A stretch of 39,896 nt of DNA from SIG480 sp045636865 (GCA_045636865.1 JAZTYJ010000018.1:1-39896); one strand, 5' to 3'. Shown: positions 24,232 to 33,173, numbered from the stretch's first letter. Notes: generated by a model not told the origin, from the letters alone. A program made the numbers and translations.

Positions 24232-25338
24232 TCAAGCCTCTGTAAATTCATATACTGATCTCTTTACTATCTCATATCCCGTAAAGATACTTTCTTTATC
24301 AACCCACTCTTCTCTTGTGTGCGCGCCGTGAGCAAGGCTTCCGCCGATTGTTGTTGATAAAACGCCCATTGAAAGAGGAATGTTACTGTCGGTTGATGAG
24401 GACGTTCTCTTGCACGGAATACCGCTTACATCCTCGCAGATTTTTGAAAGGCATGTGAGGAGATTTTCAAATTCTGCCTCGTCATAACCCTCTCCGCACG
24501 GACGAATACCTATAACTTCGGTTTCGATTTCAACGCCAAGCGATTTGTGCTTATTTATTACTGCTTCAAAGTTTTCGCGCATCTTCTTTAAGCATTCGCT
24601 GTCATCCGAGCGATATTCAAAGAGCATTTCCGCATCCTGCGCGATTGTGTTTACGGACGTTCCGCCCGAAATCGTTCCTACGTTGAATGTGGTTTTTGTG
24701 TTTTCCTTCTTCGGAATCTCAACTGCATACAAATCTCTTATAATGTTTGAGAGCTTTTCTATCGCGTTTGAATTTCCGAATGCACCAAATGAATGTCCGC
24801 CCTCGGTTTTAACGGTTACGTGCCATCTCTCCGAGCCGACGACCTTGTCAACTATGTGGTTGTATCCTCCGTCAACGGATATTACGCATCTGATGCGACC
24901 GTCGAAATCCTTCATAATCTGTCGTATTCCCTTGAGGTTTCCAAGCCCTTCCTCGCAGGAGTTGAGAACTATGAGGATCCCGTTTTTCGGGGTGATACCA
25001 TCACGTGCAAGTTCGCGCGCAACAAACATAAGCTGAGCGGCATGGACTGTATTGTCAGCAATTCCGGGTGCGTGAATCTTCTCACCGTCGTCATAATACG
25101 GAAGCGGCTCTGTATCGGGAAAAACAACGTCGGTATGTCCGAGAAAAACGGTGATGCCGTCGCCGTCGATATTTCCAAACGGAACGATGACATTCTTTGC
25201 CTCATCCGCATATGCCTTTATGTTGTTTTTTAAAAACCACTCAAGACAAAATTCGACTCTCTTATCTTCCATTCCGCTTGGTGCCGGAATTTTTGCAAAC
25301 GTTTCCAAAGTATCAAGAAATTCTTTTTTGTCAAGCAT
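24232..25338 (-). CDS. M20-family metallopeptidase
   Basis: This 368-aa protein is a cytoplasmic M20 zinc peptidase or deacylase. The metal-binding and catalytic motifs are present: GHTDVVFP (H68, D70), GIADNTVHAA (bridging D95), NSCEEGLGN (general base and ligand E129/E130), a VDGGYN region, and the dimerisation-domain marker GGHSFGAFGNSNA. A late His (SLAHGAHTREEW) provides the last ligand. The set suits a dipeptidase or an amidohydrolase acting on small N-acyl compounds. It is followed immediately by the CapA-like gene, so together they may process gamma-glutamyl or other peptides. Ribosome binding site GGGAG; start at 25338. Confidence 0.88.
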   Translation of the reverse strand: MLDKKEFLDTLETFAKIPAPSGMEDKRVEFCLEWFLKNNIKAYADEAKNVIVPFGNIDGDGITVFLGHTDVVFPDTEPLPYYDDGEKIHAPGIADNTVHAAQLMFVARELARDGITPKNGILIVLNSCEEGLGNLKGIRQIMKDFDGRIRCVISVDGGYNHIVDKVVGSERWHVTVKTEGGHSFGAFGNSNAIEKLSNIIRDLYAVEIPKKENTKTTFNVGTISGGTSVNTIAQDAEMLFEYRSDDSECLKKMRENFEAVINKHKSLGVEIETEVIGIRPCGEGYDEAEFENLLTCLSKICEDVSGIPCKRTSSSTDSNIPLSMGVLSTTIGGSLAHGAHTREEWVDKESIFTGYEIVKRSVYEFTEA

Positions 25339-25371
25339 TTTTATTTCTCCCTAAATTTAATTCCTTTTTTA

Positions 25372-25977
25372 TCAGTCATTTGCTATCGCGATTAACTGAT
25401 ACTCTCCTTCATCGGTAATTGTCATCCCGTATATCACATCGCGTATTATAGCTGCATTTGCCCGATCTGTAAGCATTTCTTCGTCAAACACAGTTCCTAC
25501 CTTATCCAGTTCTTCTCTTGTCACATCAGGAGTAAGTGCATCTACCAACATTCTGAAACAACTTCCGTAATCAGAAATAGTTGCAGTACCGTTTTTGTCG
25601 AAAAACAGCTGAGCGGTATATATCTTTGTTTTATCCGGGCTGGTCAGCACAAAAAACATAATTCCGTCTTCCAGCTCACAGAAATATGCAGGGAACCCCT
25701 CCACTGTGTCATATATCTGCAAATCAGCCTTTGATCTTCCTTCCGGAATTCCGTAATTAAACCTTTCCTGTAGCTCCTCAATGGATAAATCCATATAGCT
25801 TACGCTTTCCACATCAATTGAACTTGTCTCTTTGGGCACGCTGACTCTTTCACCTGCATCGTCCGTTATCTCTGCTATGACATCGCTCATTGTGTATACA
25901 ACATCCATCAGGGCACAGGACGAAAAAAGAGTGAGTGAGAACACAGCCAAAAGACAAGCTGCCAAAAACTTCTTCAT
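25372..25977 (-). CDS. Putative lipoprotein of unknown function
   Basis: This 201-aa protein has a classic lipoprotein signal: MKK, a hydrophobic core and a cysteine at residue 21 in LFSSC. The mature part is acidic, starts with a short low-complexity linker and then forms a mixed alpha/beta domain with no motif I recognise. It lies 33 bases upstream of the M20 peptidase gene with no terminator between them, so it may be the first gene of the lipoprotein-M20-CapA-FliB run. Its start follows AGGGGGA. The -3 lipobox residue is Phe rather than the usual Leu, which is tolerated. Confidence 0.7.
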   Translation of the reverse strand: MKKFLAACLLAVFSLTLFSSCALMDVVYTMSDVIAEITDDAGERVSVPKETSSIDVESVSYMDLSIEELQERFNYGIPEGRSKADLQIYDTVEGFPAYFCELEDGIMFFVLTSPDKTKIYTAQLFFDKNGTATISDYGSCFRMLVDALTPDVTREELDKVGTVFDEEMLTDRANAAIIRDVIYGMTITDEGEYQLIAIAND

Positions 25978-26009
25978 AACAAATCCCCCTGAATATATCC
26001 CAATGTATA

Positions 26010-26036
26010 AAAAGGGCTGTTTAAAACAGCCCTTTT
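26010..26036 (-). terminator. Intrinsic terminator after ppiC-like gene
   Basis: A 12-bp stem AAAAGGGCTGTT/AACAGCCCTTTT just below the PpiC stop codon, with a U-run on the minus strand. Confidence 0.85.
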
Positions 26037-26043
26037 ATAAAAA

Positions 26044-27171
26044 TTATTCTGTTACCGGTGTGAGTTCGATTTCAGGAACTTCTGCTTCTGCGCCGTGGTC
26101 ATGACCATCGTCTGCAGAATGTTCTTCTTCAGCGCCTGCGCCAAGCGGCTTGTCTGCGCCGAGAACCTTGTGAATATCAATTTTGTCGTATGCATCTGTG
26201 TGCACAACTTCGACACCTTCAACAAACGCATTCATCTGCTCTGTGAAAGCGATGAAAGCAAATTCCGGTGCAAGTGTTGCTGCGTTTTCCTTTACGTAGT
26301 TTTCATCAAGAGTGTATCTCTTTATGATGTGGAAACCGTAATCCGACGGAACAATTTCAGAAACACCGTCTACCGCAAGCGCGTGTGATGCATCTGTAAA
26401 TTCCTTTATCATCTGTGAGCCTGTGAGAGTGTAACCGTCTTTGTCTATAATGTAGCCGTACGGATATGACTGCATTCCCGGATCCTCACCGAGCTCTGTG
26501 ATGAGAGCATCAAAATCTTCTCCTGCGCGAGCGCGTGATACAACACTTTCTGCAAGAGCCTTCTTCTCTGCATAATCCTCTGCATCCTTTTCAGCCATAA
26601 CGAGAACGTGCTTTACGCGTGCGTAGCCTTCAAGATTCTTAATCATCATATCTGCTGTCGGAGCGAACTTGCCGTCTCCTGAGAAGAGCTCATCGTTTAT
26701 TTTTGTATAAAGCTTCTGGCAAGCCATGAAGTAATCATAAAACTCTTCGCTTATGCCGTTTGAAGCAAGACCGTCAAGAAATGCCTTGCGTCCACCTGCT
26801 GCCTCAATCTGAGTCTTCTTATCTTCTTTGAGCTGCTTCTTTTCTTCAGCTGTGAGAGCTATGCCGTTTTCCTTTGCAAAAAGATTTACACTTTCAAACT
26901 CAAGAACGAAATCGTCTGCATTTTCTTTAATGACATCAGCGCCCGTAACTCCTTCTGACATCTCCACATCAAGAATCTGTGTTGCGTCGATGCCGAAGTT
27001 CTGTGAGAAATAGCTTGCAGACTGAGCGATTGCGCCCTCATAAATCTTTTCTGAAATCGGGTTTCCGCCGACCGTCATAACGGTTTTGCCGCCGAAAAGA
27101 CCGCAACCTGCAAAGAGTGTGCAGATCATAATTGCTGCAACAAGCAGTGATAAAATTCTGACTTTTTTCAT
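26044..27171 (-). CDS. PpiC/parvulin-type peptidyl-prolyl isomerase lipoprotein (PrsA-like)
   Basis: This 375-aa protein is a membrane-anchored foldase of the PrsA/SurA type acting outside the cell membrane. The lipoprotein signal ends at C23 (LFAGC). A SurA_N-like helical region (about 40-170) precedes the parvulin domain (about 180-285), recognised from YARVKHVLVMAEKD, SRARAGEDFDALITELGEDPG and VPSDYGFHIIKR. After a helical return segment the C-terminus ends in an acidic, His-rich tail (EEEHSADDGHDHGAEAE), which is unusual for PrsA and could bind metal. It is monocistronic, with a strong promoter and a terminator on each side. Confidence 0.9.
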   Translation of the reverse strand: MKKVRILSLLVAAIMICTLFAGCGLFGGKTVMTVGGNPISEKIYEGAIAQSASYFSQNFGIDATQILDVEMSEGVTGADVIKENADDFVLEFESVNLFAKENGIALTAEEKKQLKEDKKTQIEAAGGRKAFLDGLASNGISEEFYDYFMACQKLYTKINDELFSGDGKFAPTADMMIKNLEGYARVKHVLVMAEKDAEDYAEKKALAESVVSRARAGEDFDALITELGEDPGMQSYPYGYIIDKDGYTLTGSQMIKEFTDASHALAVDGVSEIVPSDYGFHIIKRYTLDENYVKENAATLAPEFAFIAFTEQMNAFVEGVEVVHTDAYDKIDIHKVLGADKPLGAGAEEEHSADDGHDHGAEAEVPEIELTPVTE

Positions 27172-27214
27172 TTTTCTGTTATCTCCCTTACATATGTGAT
27201 GTAGTATAAATCAT

Positions 27215-27243
27215 ATTATATCAAATATGTTTCAAAATTGCAA
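27215..27243 (-). promoter_or_regulatory. Promoter of ppiC-like gene
   Basis: Minus strand TTGCAA (27238-27243), 17-base spacer, TATAAT (27215-27220), 44 bases before the start codon. Confidence 0.75.
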
Positions 27244-27272
27244 ACAAAACATTGTAAATAAATTGTATACGG

Positions 27273-27303
27273 AAACTGCGGAAGCAACTTTGCCTCCGCA
27301 GTT
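27273..27303 (-). terminator. Intrinsic terminator after glycyl-tRNA synthetase gene
   Basis: AAACTGCGGA-GCA pairs with TGC-TCCGCAGTTT with one mismatch, 5 bases below the glyQS stop. The U-run is weak on the minus strand. Confidence 0.65.
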
Positions 27304-27308
27304 TAAAA

Positions 27309-28688
27309 TTAAAACTCGATTTTCTTCTCGATATATGCCGCAAGATCAGAAATTGCAATTCTTTCCTGCTGCATAGTGTCGCGGTCGCGGACAGTAACAC
27401 AGCCGTCTTCTTCACTGTCGAAGTCGTATGTAATGCAAATCGGGGTTCCGATTTCGTCCTGACGGCGGTAGCGCTTACCGATAGAACCTGCATCGTCAAA
27501 GTCGATCATAAACTTCTTTGAAAGGTCAGCAAAAATCTTCTCTGCGCTTTCAGAGAGCTTCTTTGAAAGCGGAAGGATTGCAGCCTTGTACGGAGCAAGG
27601 TACGGATGGAGGCGCAAGACTACGCGCACATCGTTCTTCTCTGCATCGACAACCTCTTCGTCGTATGCTTCGCAGAGGAATGCAAGTGCTACGCGGTCGC
27701 AACCGAGCGACGGCTCGACAACGTACGGAACGTACTTCTCATTTGTTTCTGTATCGAAGAATTCCATATTTTCGCCTGAATGTGTCTGGTGTGCCTTAAG
27801 GTCAAAGTCTGTTCGGTCAGCAATTCCCCAGAGCTCGCCCCAGCCAAACGGGAAGAGGAACTCGATGTCTGTTGTTGCGTTTGAATAGTGAGAAAGCTCT
27901 TCCTGCTCATGGTCGCGGAGCTTCATATTCTGCTTTGCAATACCGAGAGAGAGGAGGAAGTTTTCGCAGTAATCCTTCCAGTACTTGAACCAGTCGAGGT
28001 CTGTACCCGGGCGGCAGAAGAACTCAAGCTCCATCTGCTCAAACTCGCGTGTACGGAATGTGAAGTTACCCGGAGTGATTTCGTTTCAGAGGGATTTGCC
28101 TATCTGAGCGACGCCGAACGGCATCTTTTTTCTTGTTGTTCTTGCGATGTTCTTAAAGTCAACAAAGATACCCTGAGCAGTTTCCGGACGGAGATAGAGC
28201 TCGTTCTTTGCATCTTCAGTAACACCCTGGAAGGTCTTGAACATGAGGTTGAACTTTCTGATGTCCGTGAAGTTGTGTGCTCCGCAATCCGGACAGCAGA
28301 TGTTGTTGTCTTCGATGTACTTTGACATCTCCTCAAAGCTCCAGCCTGCCGGGTTTACTCCCGTATCCTCGATGAGCTTGTCTGCGCGGTGACGTGTTTT
28401 GCAGTCCTTACAGTCCATAAGCGGATCAGAGAAACCGCCGACGTGACCTGACGCCACCCATACCTGCGGATTCATAAGGATTGCGCTGTCAAGACCTACG
28501 TTATACGGAGACTCCTGAACAAACTTCTTCCACCATGCGCGCTTTACGTTGTTTTTAAACTCAACGCCGAGCGGACCGTAGTCCCATGTGTTTGCAAGAC
28601 CGCCGTAAATTTCGCTTCCGCTGTAGACAAAGCCGCGGCCTTTGCACAATGAAACGATCTTTTCCATTGTTTTTTCAGTATTTTTCAT
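27309..28688 (-). pseudogene. glyQS: Glycine-tRNA ligase (single-chain), interrupted by an in-frame TGA
   Basis: Together the 460 codons encode a full-length class II glycyl-tRNA synthetase of the homodimeric type. Motif-bearing segments are GFVYSGSEIYGGLANTWDYGP (start of domain), a zinc-like CKDCKTRHRAD...CCPDCGAH, LRPETAQGIF, PFGVAQIGKS, FRTREFEQME, GELWGIADRTDFDL and, in the C-terminal anticodon-binding half, LHPYLAPYKAAILPLSKK. Codon 201 (28086-28088) is TGA exactly where homologues have the invariant Arg of the SxRNEI motif; the frame is otherwise intact on both sides, with no insertion or deletion. A CGA-to-TGA change would explain it. As the enzyme is essential, this is a sequencing error, a recent nonsense mutation backed by another copy or suppressor, or recoding. 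Other genes here stop at TGA, arguing against a reassigned code. Confidence 0.9.
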
Positions 28689-28729
28689 TTCACATCTTCC
28701 TTTTTAAAAACTTTTATACATATGGGGTT

Positions 28730-28758
28730 ATTATAGCACAACTTTTTGCGTAAAACAA
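28730..28758 (-). promoter_or_regulatory. Promoter of glycyl-tRNA synthetase gene
   Basis: Minus strand TTGTTT (28753-28758), 17-base spacer, TATAAT (28730-28735), 42 bases before the start codon. The leader is too short to hold a T-box. Confidence 0.75.
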
Positions 28759-28776
28759 TAGGATTTAACAATGATT

Positions 28777-30051
28777 TTAGATTTTTGATCCGTTATTCCG
28801 AAGAATTTCACGGAGCTTTTCGATATCGACGTCTCTTACATCCGCTTTGCCGTTTACAAGAAGCGAAATTGCAGTACCTGCAACCTCGCCAAGCTCCGCG
28901 CAATACGGCATAATTCTGTATGACGAATGTGCCTCGTGTGTAGCCGAGATGCACTTTCCGACGACGAGCATATTCTTCATCGATTTCGGAATCAGGCAAC
29001 GGTACGGAATCTCATACCATTCGCCTTTTTCAAAGAAACGGCAATGCGTTCCCTTGCCCTCGGGGTTGTGAATGTCAATTGCGTAGTTTGCCGTTGCGAT
29101 TGCATCGTCAAATCGGCAGATATCCAAAAGATCCTTCTGTGTAATCGTATACTCGCCGACAATTTTTCGACTCTCGCGGATGCCTATCTGCATCGCAGTT
29201 GACAGAACTCTTGCGTTTTTGAATGCTTCAAAGTTTTCGCGCAGGAAATAAAGCATCTCAAACACCTGCTCACGGGCTTCCATTTCGGCATCTGTAAGGT
29301 CAAAGAGGTCTGTCGGATTTTTCATTACGATGCGCGTTGTATTGAAGTGGATAACTCCCTCGTTTGGGTTGTCGAATGTGAGGACGTTCTCACGCGGATT
29401 TTTTATTTTCCCCTCCTGCTGGAGCTTGTGATAGAGGTGGTTTATCTCTTTTTTTGATGCAAAGAATTTTTCTTTGTCAACTCCTCCGAGGCGGAACACC
29501 AGCGTCATCGGCTGGCAGAGGTTATCCTTCTCGCGTCCGAGCTGATACTCACAGCCCGCCATAACGGAAAGCTCCGCATCGCCTGTTGCATCGATAAAGT
29601 AATCGGCGTAGAACATATTTGATGTTCCCTTGCCAAAGACTTTTACGCCTGTCACAACACCGTCTGAAACCTCTGCTTCGGTAACAGTTGCATTGAAGAG
29701 AACGTTCACTCCCGCCGCCTTTACCATTCTGTTGAGGACAAGCTTTAAGAGTTCTTCGTCAAAAAGCTCGATTGTCGGCTCGTCATCAGGAAGCTTTATA
29801 TCAATAATCTTATTCATCTCAGAAACGATTTCGCGAAAGAGCCCGCCGCAGAGATATTCCCTTTCGTCGGTCTCGGGGTTCTCTGTCCAATAATACATAA
29901 ACGGAGCAACGAGCGCATATGCAGCCGCACCTCCGAGACAGTTGTATTTTTCAATGAGGAGAACGTTTGCACCGCCTCTTGCCGCAGAGATTGCTGACGC
30001 AACACCGCCAAATCCGCCGCCGACTACTATAAGATCATATTTGTTTTTCAT
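28777..30051 (-). CDS. FAD-dependent oxidoreductase (FAD_oxidored family)
   Basis: This 424-aa flavoprotein has the N-terminal dinucleotide-binding fingerprint VVGGGFGGVASAISAARGG followed by LIEK and LGGAA, and a second FAD motif YADYFIDATGDAELS near residue 150. The C-terminal part contains IGIRESRKIVGEY and LVVGKCISATHEAHSSYRIMP, the pattern of the FAD_oxidored (PF12831) family, usually fused to or near glycan or organic-acid catabolic genes. There is no signal peptide. It is divergent from a PocR-AraC regulator across a 135-bp region, suggesting it is that regulator's target. GGGAGG precedes the ATG. Natural substrate unknown. Confidence 0.87.
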   Translation of the reverse strand: MKNKYDLIVVGGGFGGVASAISAARGGANVLLIEKYNCLGGAAAYALVAPFMYYWTENPETDEREYLCGGLFREIVSEMNKIIDIKLPDDEPTIELFDEELLKLVLNRMVKAAGVNVLFNATVTEAEVSDGVVTGVKVFGKGTSNMFYADYFIDATGDAELSVMAGCEYQLGREKDNLCQPMTLVFRLGGVDKEKFFASKKEINHLYHKLQQEGKIKNPRENVLTFDNPNEGVIHFNTTRIVMKNPTDLFDLTDAEMEAREQVFEMLYFLRENFEAFKNARVLSTAMQIGIRESRKIVGEYTITQKDLLDICRFDDAIATANYAIDIHNPEGKGTHCRFFEKGEWYEIPYRCLIPKSMKNMLVVGKCISATHEAHSSYRIMPYCAELGEVAGTAISLLVNGKADVRDVDIEKLREILRNNGSKI

Positions 30052-30130
30052 TTTGATTTCCTCCCACTTCTTTTATATTGTGATAATACCATACAGAAAT
30101 CAACATATCTTATAATTTAAAAATCAAATA

Positions 30131-30159
30131 TTGAACAAACTATACTTTTGTTGTATAAT
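30131..30159 (+). promoter_or_regulatory. Promoter of PocR-AraC regulator
   Basis: TTGAAC (30131-30136), 17-base spacer, perfect TATAAT (30154-30159). It places the transcription start about 20 bases before the ATG at 30187. Confidence 0.75.
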
Positions 30160-30186
30160 ATTTTAAAATATATTGAGGTGTGCAAA

Positions 30187-30987
30187 ATGGAATGTTTGAA
30201 ATTATATGACTTGATTAAGTATCTTGAGTTTGGAACAAAGCTTCATATCGGCGTTCTCTTTTTCGGTAATTACGGAAACGAAATGTGCGAGCTTCCTTTT
30301 TCACATCAAATACACTCCTCGCCTTTTTGTACATATGCAAAAAGCAATATGAAAAACGGCTACCGCAGATGTTTCTCCTGCCGAAATCTCGCTATTGAAA
30401 AAGCACTTGAAACAAAAAAGGCTTTTGGAGGAATATGTATAAACGGTCTTTATGAATATGCACACCCTGTTCTGGTTGACGATGAGGTTGCCTGCATCAT
30501 ATTTATAGGAAACATCTCGGGCTCCGGCAGAAACAAAACAGAAAAAAAACCTGCCGCGCTCGAAAATACACTTGAAAAAAGCGTTTCGGAATGCGACTGC
30601 ATGCATATCGCAAAAATCATTGAGAGTTATGTCTTTATGCTGTTTGAAAATTTTTGCTATACAATAGAAAAAAGCAATCCACTTGTTGAGAACATAAAAA
30701 ACTATATACTTTCAAATATAGAATTTGATATCAACATCTCACATATATCAAAAGTTTTTCACTATAATGAAATGTATCTCGGAAGGCTTTTTAAAAAAGA
30801 GACCGGGCAAACCATTTGTAATTATGTCAATAAGGAAAGAGTTGAAATTGCAAAGAAGCTCCTTATGACGACGGATGAAAAAATTATAGACATTTCCGGA
30901 AAGACGGGTTTTAACAACGTTACATATTTTAATCGTGTTTTCAAGGCATTCACAGGGAAAACTCCGATGCAATACAGACGCGGATAA
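30187..30987 (+). CDS. PocR-domain AraC-family regulator
   Basis: This 266-aa regulator joins an N-terminal PocR sensory domain to an AraC DNA-binding domain. The PocR domain (about residues 5-130) shows the cysteine pattern PFCTYAKS, CFSCRNLA and GGICINGLYEYAHPV, with the later CDCMHIA; in the PocR family these residues ligand a metal or small molecule and sense polyols or related compounds. HTH 1 is around ISHISKVFHYNEMYLGRLFKK and HTH 2 around IDISGKTGFNNVTYFNRVFKA, ending GKTPMQYRR. The start at 30187 is chosen over an in-frame ATG at 30148 because GAGGTG is 6 bases upstream and the promoter lies between. Likely controls the divergent FAD oxidoreductase and perhaps the operon across the next terminator. 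Confidence 0.85.
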   Translation: MECLKLYDLIKYLEFGTKLHIGVLFFGNYGNEMCELPFSHQIHSSPFCTYAKSNMKNGYRRCFSCRNLAIEKALETKKAFGGICINGLYEYAHPVLVDDEVACIIFIGNISGSGRNKTEKKPAALENTLEKSVSECDCMHIAKIIESYVFMLFENFCYTIEKSNPLVENIKNYILSNIEFDINISHISKVFHYNEMYLGRLFKKETGQTICNYVNKERVEIAKKLLMTTDEKIIDISGKTGFNNVTYFNRVFKAFTGKTPMQYRRG

Positions 30988-31019
30988 AAAACCGAAGGTG
31001 CTATCACCTTCGGTTTTTT
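30986..31019. terminator. Bidirectional intrinsic terminator
   Basis: A 15-bp stem (AAAAAACCGAAGGTG, loop CTAT) flanked by A and T runs, between the PocR-AraC gene and the convergent Gfo/Idh gene. The regulator's stop codon overlaps its left edge. Confidence 0.9.
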
Positions 31020-31023
31020 TATT

Positions 31024-31902
31024 TTAAAATTCGATTGTTACTGTTTCTCCTGTTTCATAAGCTTTCTTTACTGCTTCCATATAATAAACGGGGATTGCAA
31101 GCTCTTCGTATGTGTTATACATCTTGCCTGTGCGGAGCATATCGACAAACACATCCCATTCCCTTTCGCCGGCTCCTGCAAAGTCAAGCTTTTCAAAATA
31201 TGTATCCTTTGAAGTATATACCTCTGCAGTATAACTTCCGCAGCCTTCTTTGAAGTGATTCGTAACGCTGAAGTTATCATAATTTATCGTTGCGCAAACT
31301 GTTTTGTCGTGTCTTTTTGCGCTTATGCTCTTCGGATTATAACCAAACGTTGCAAGAGTCATCTCAACGAGATGCGACGCATAAAAGAAAAATCCGCTGT
31401 ATTCGCTGTTTAATGCGACCGGTGCTGAAAGCGCGCCGCCCATAATCTCTTCATCCGTCTCTTTTACAAGCTTTGAAAGCTTCAAAATCCCGTTTGTGAA
31501 CTTGAGCACTGACCCTCCGCAAAGAGGCACGCGCTTTTCCTTTGCAAGTGCGATGAGAGATCGCGCTTCATCGGAATCGACAGTAAACGGTTTGTCGATG
31601 AAAGCAGGGATGCCCGCATCTATAAACGGCTTTGCAAATTCGTAGTGATATTTTCCGTCGCGCGCAGTTATGATTACCGCATCAACCACAGGCACCATTT
31701 CTTCAAAATTATCAAACACGTTGTCGATTTTAAACTCGCGCGCAACAGCCTCGTTTGCCTCGCGGTAGTGTCCGCCGATACACGTCACGCGACAATCCGG
31801 GTATCTGTAATTTCCGTTTTCATCCGGCATATTGATAGCAAACGAAAACTCGTTTGCGTGCGAATTTTCTCCGCCGACGATTCCTATGCGAAACTGTTTC
31901 AT
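31024..31902 (-). CDS. Gfo/Idh/MocA-family oxidoreductase
   Basis: This 292-aa NAD(P)-dependent dehydrogenase has a Rossmann start RIGIVGGENSHANEF, VDAVIITARDGKYHYEFAKPFIDAGIPAFIDKPF (EKP-like motif with DKPF), and a C-terminal alpha/beta domain with the SGFFFYASHLVEM helix where family members place the catalytic His/Asp. Members oxidise sugars or polyols such as inositols. An in-frame ATG at 31917 overlaps the upstream stop as TAATG, but 31902 is preferred because GGAG lies 9 bases before it and family members start with this MKQFRIG-like sequence. It is last in the AraC-amidohydrolase-DegT-Gfo/Idh run, so it likely oxidises the sugar or cyclitol handled by the aminotransferase. Confidence 0.87.
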   Translation of the reverse strand: MKQFRIGIVGGENSHANEFSFAINMPDENGNYRYPDCRVTCIGGHYREANEAVAREFKIDNVFDNFEEMVPVVDAVIITARDGKYHYEFAKPFIDAGIPAFIDKPFTVDSDEARSLIALAKEKRVPLCGGSVLKFTNGILKLSKLVKETDEEIMGGALSAPVALNSEYSGFFFYASHLVEMTLATFGYNPKSISAKRHDKTVCATINYDNFSVTNHFKEGCGSYTAEVYTSKDTYFEKLDFAGAGEREWDVFVDMLRTGKMYNTYEELAIPVYYMEAVKKAYETGETVTIEF

Positions 31903-31916
31903 TTTTCCGTTCTCCA

Positions 31917-33158
31917 TTACTTGTGATAGTATGTAAATACTTTTTTGAGTCCTTTTACAGTCTCTTCAAAGTCCTGCTCCGTAAAAAACTCGTCAACCGA
32001 TACGTTCATACAAGTCTTAAGAATCTCCTCGGCAACAGGGCAGTCACCCTCTTTATATTCAATATAGCGGCCGTGAGTTCCGTCAAACGGATACTCCGTT
32101 CCGCCAAGATATGCAGTTCTGTTTTTAAACATATCCTCAAGGTAAACAGGTATTCTGATATATCCGTCAGATGCATATGTTCCCTCTGCGTTGCATGCCT
32201 TTGAAAGCTCCGTGCGGCTTACCGTAAATTCATCGGGGTTTATACGGAGCATATAGAACCAGTATGAGCACTTACATCCGTCAAGCACCTTATGAACGCT
32301 GATTCCCGGGATGTCTTTGAGAGCCTCGGTGAGTCTGTCGCCGTAAATGTTTCTCTTTTTGCAAATGTTAACTACCTTGTCAAGCTGAGCAAGGCCGACT
32401 GCAGCGGTCAGCTCATTCATACGGTAGTTCGGAGCGAGAGACGGAACGTTCTTTACAAGGCTTTCACCAAAGCGGTTGTAGTTTTTATCTGCAAACATAA
32501 ATGCCTTGTGATAAAGTTCTTCGTTGTCTCCGTTTATGAGGACAAGACCGCCGTCACCTGCGGAGATGTGCTTGAAGTCATTGAGCGAGAAGCACCCGAT
32601 GTCTCCCCACGTTCCGACGTATTTGCCCTTATACTCACAACAGTATGTCTGCGCGCAGTCTTCAATGACGTAGACATTATGCTTTTTTGCGATGCGGACG
32701 ATTTCGTCAATCTCTGCGGCATTACCTGCAAGATGAACAACGACTATCGCTTTTGTTCTCTCCGTAATCTTTTCTTCGATTGACTGCGGTGTCATATTGT
32801 AGGTGTGCGGATCAAGGTCCGCAAAGACAGGGACTGCGTTCTGATACAAAATACCGATTATGCTTCCCTTGTCGGTAATCGGAGAAGTTATAACCTCATC
32901 GCCCGGACCGATTCCGAGCGCACCGAGCGCAACGTGGATGGATGCTGTTCCCGAGCTTGTTGCAACGCAGTATTTCTCACCATAGAGCTCTGCAAACTTT
33001 TTGCAGAGACGCTTCGTCATATTGCCACTCCAATAGAAGAGCGTGTTCTGTTCGAGTGCTTCCTTGAGGTTTGCAAGCTCTGCATCTCCGAAGCGCTTGC
33101 CGTATGTATACGGAACTGTTTTTGCGGGATTTCCACCGTGAATAGCCAATTTTTCCAT
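31917..33158 (-). CDS. DegT/DnrJ/EryC1/StrS-family PLP aminotransferase
   Basis: This 413-aa sugar aminotransferase has the family start LAIHGGNPAKT, the substrate/cofactor region VATSSGTASIHVALGALGIGPGDEVI, the ED-CAQ segment (D167, Q170) that contacts PLP, and the internal-aldimine lysine K196 in FSLNDFKHISAGDGG. The NYRMNELTAAVGLAQLDK segment is the usual dimer-interface motif. The start resembles the StsC/scyllo-inosose and DegT-type branch, so the substrate is probably a keto-cyclitol or keto-sugar. It lies 15 bases after the amidohydrolase gene, and its stop overlaps the next in-frame ATG by one base. The direction could be amine removal in catabolism. Confidence 0.9.
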   Translation of the reverse strand: MEKLAIHGGNPAKTVPYTYGKRFGDAELANLKEALEQNTLFYWSGNMTKRLCKKFAELYGEKYCVATSSGTASIHVALGALGIGPGDEVITSPITDKGSIIGILYQNAVPVFADLDPHTYNMTPQSIEEKITERTKAIVVVHLAGNAAEIDEIVRIAKKHNVYVIEDCAQTYCCEYKGKYVGTWGDIGCFSLNDFKHISAGDGGLVLINGDNEELYHKAFMFADKNYNRFGESLVKNVPSLAPNYRMNELTAAVGLAQLDKVVNICKKRNIYGDRLTEALKDIPGISVHKVLDGCKCSYWFYMLRINPDEFTVSRTELSKACNAEGTYASDGYIRIPVYLEDMFKNRTAYLGGTEYPFDGTHGRYIEYKEGDCPVAEEILKTCMNVSVDEFFTEQDFEETVKGLKKVFTYYHK

Positions 33159-33173
33159 TGCTTTTCTCTCCTT

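Noticed and set aside
28000..28100. Frameshift in glyQS
   Set aside because: Reading through in the same frame gives the expected RNEITPGNFTFRTREFEQ-like sequence (apart from the stop); the only defect is one TGA codon.
28689..28776. T-box riboswitch before the glycyl-tRNA synthetase gene
   Set aside because: Only 88 bases separate it from the next gene and a promoter occupies the middle; there is no room for a T-box and no T-box sequence.
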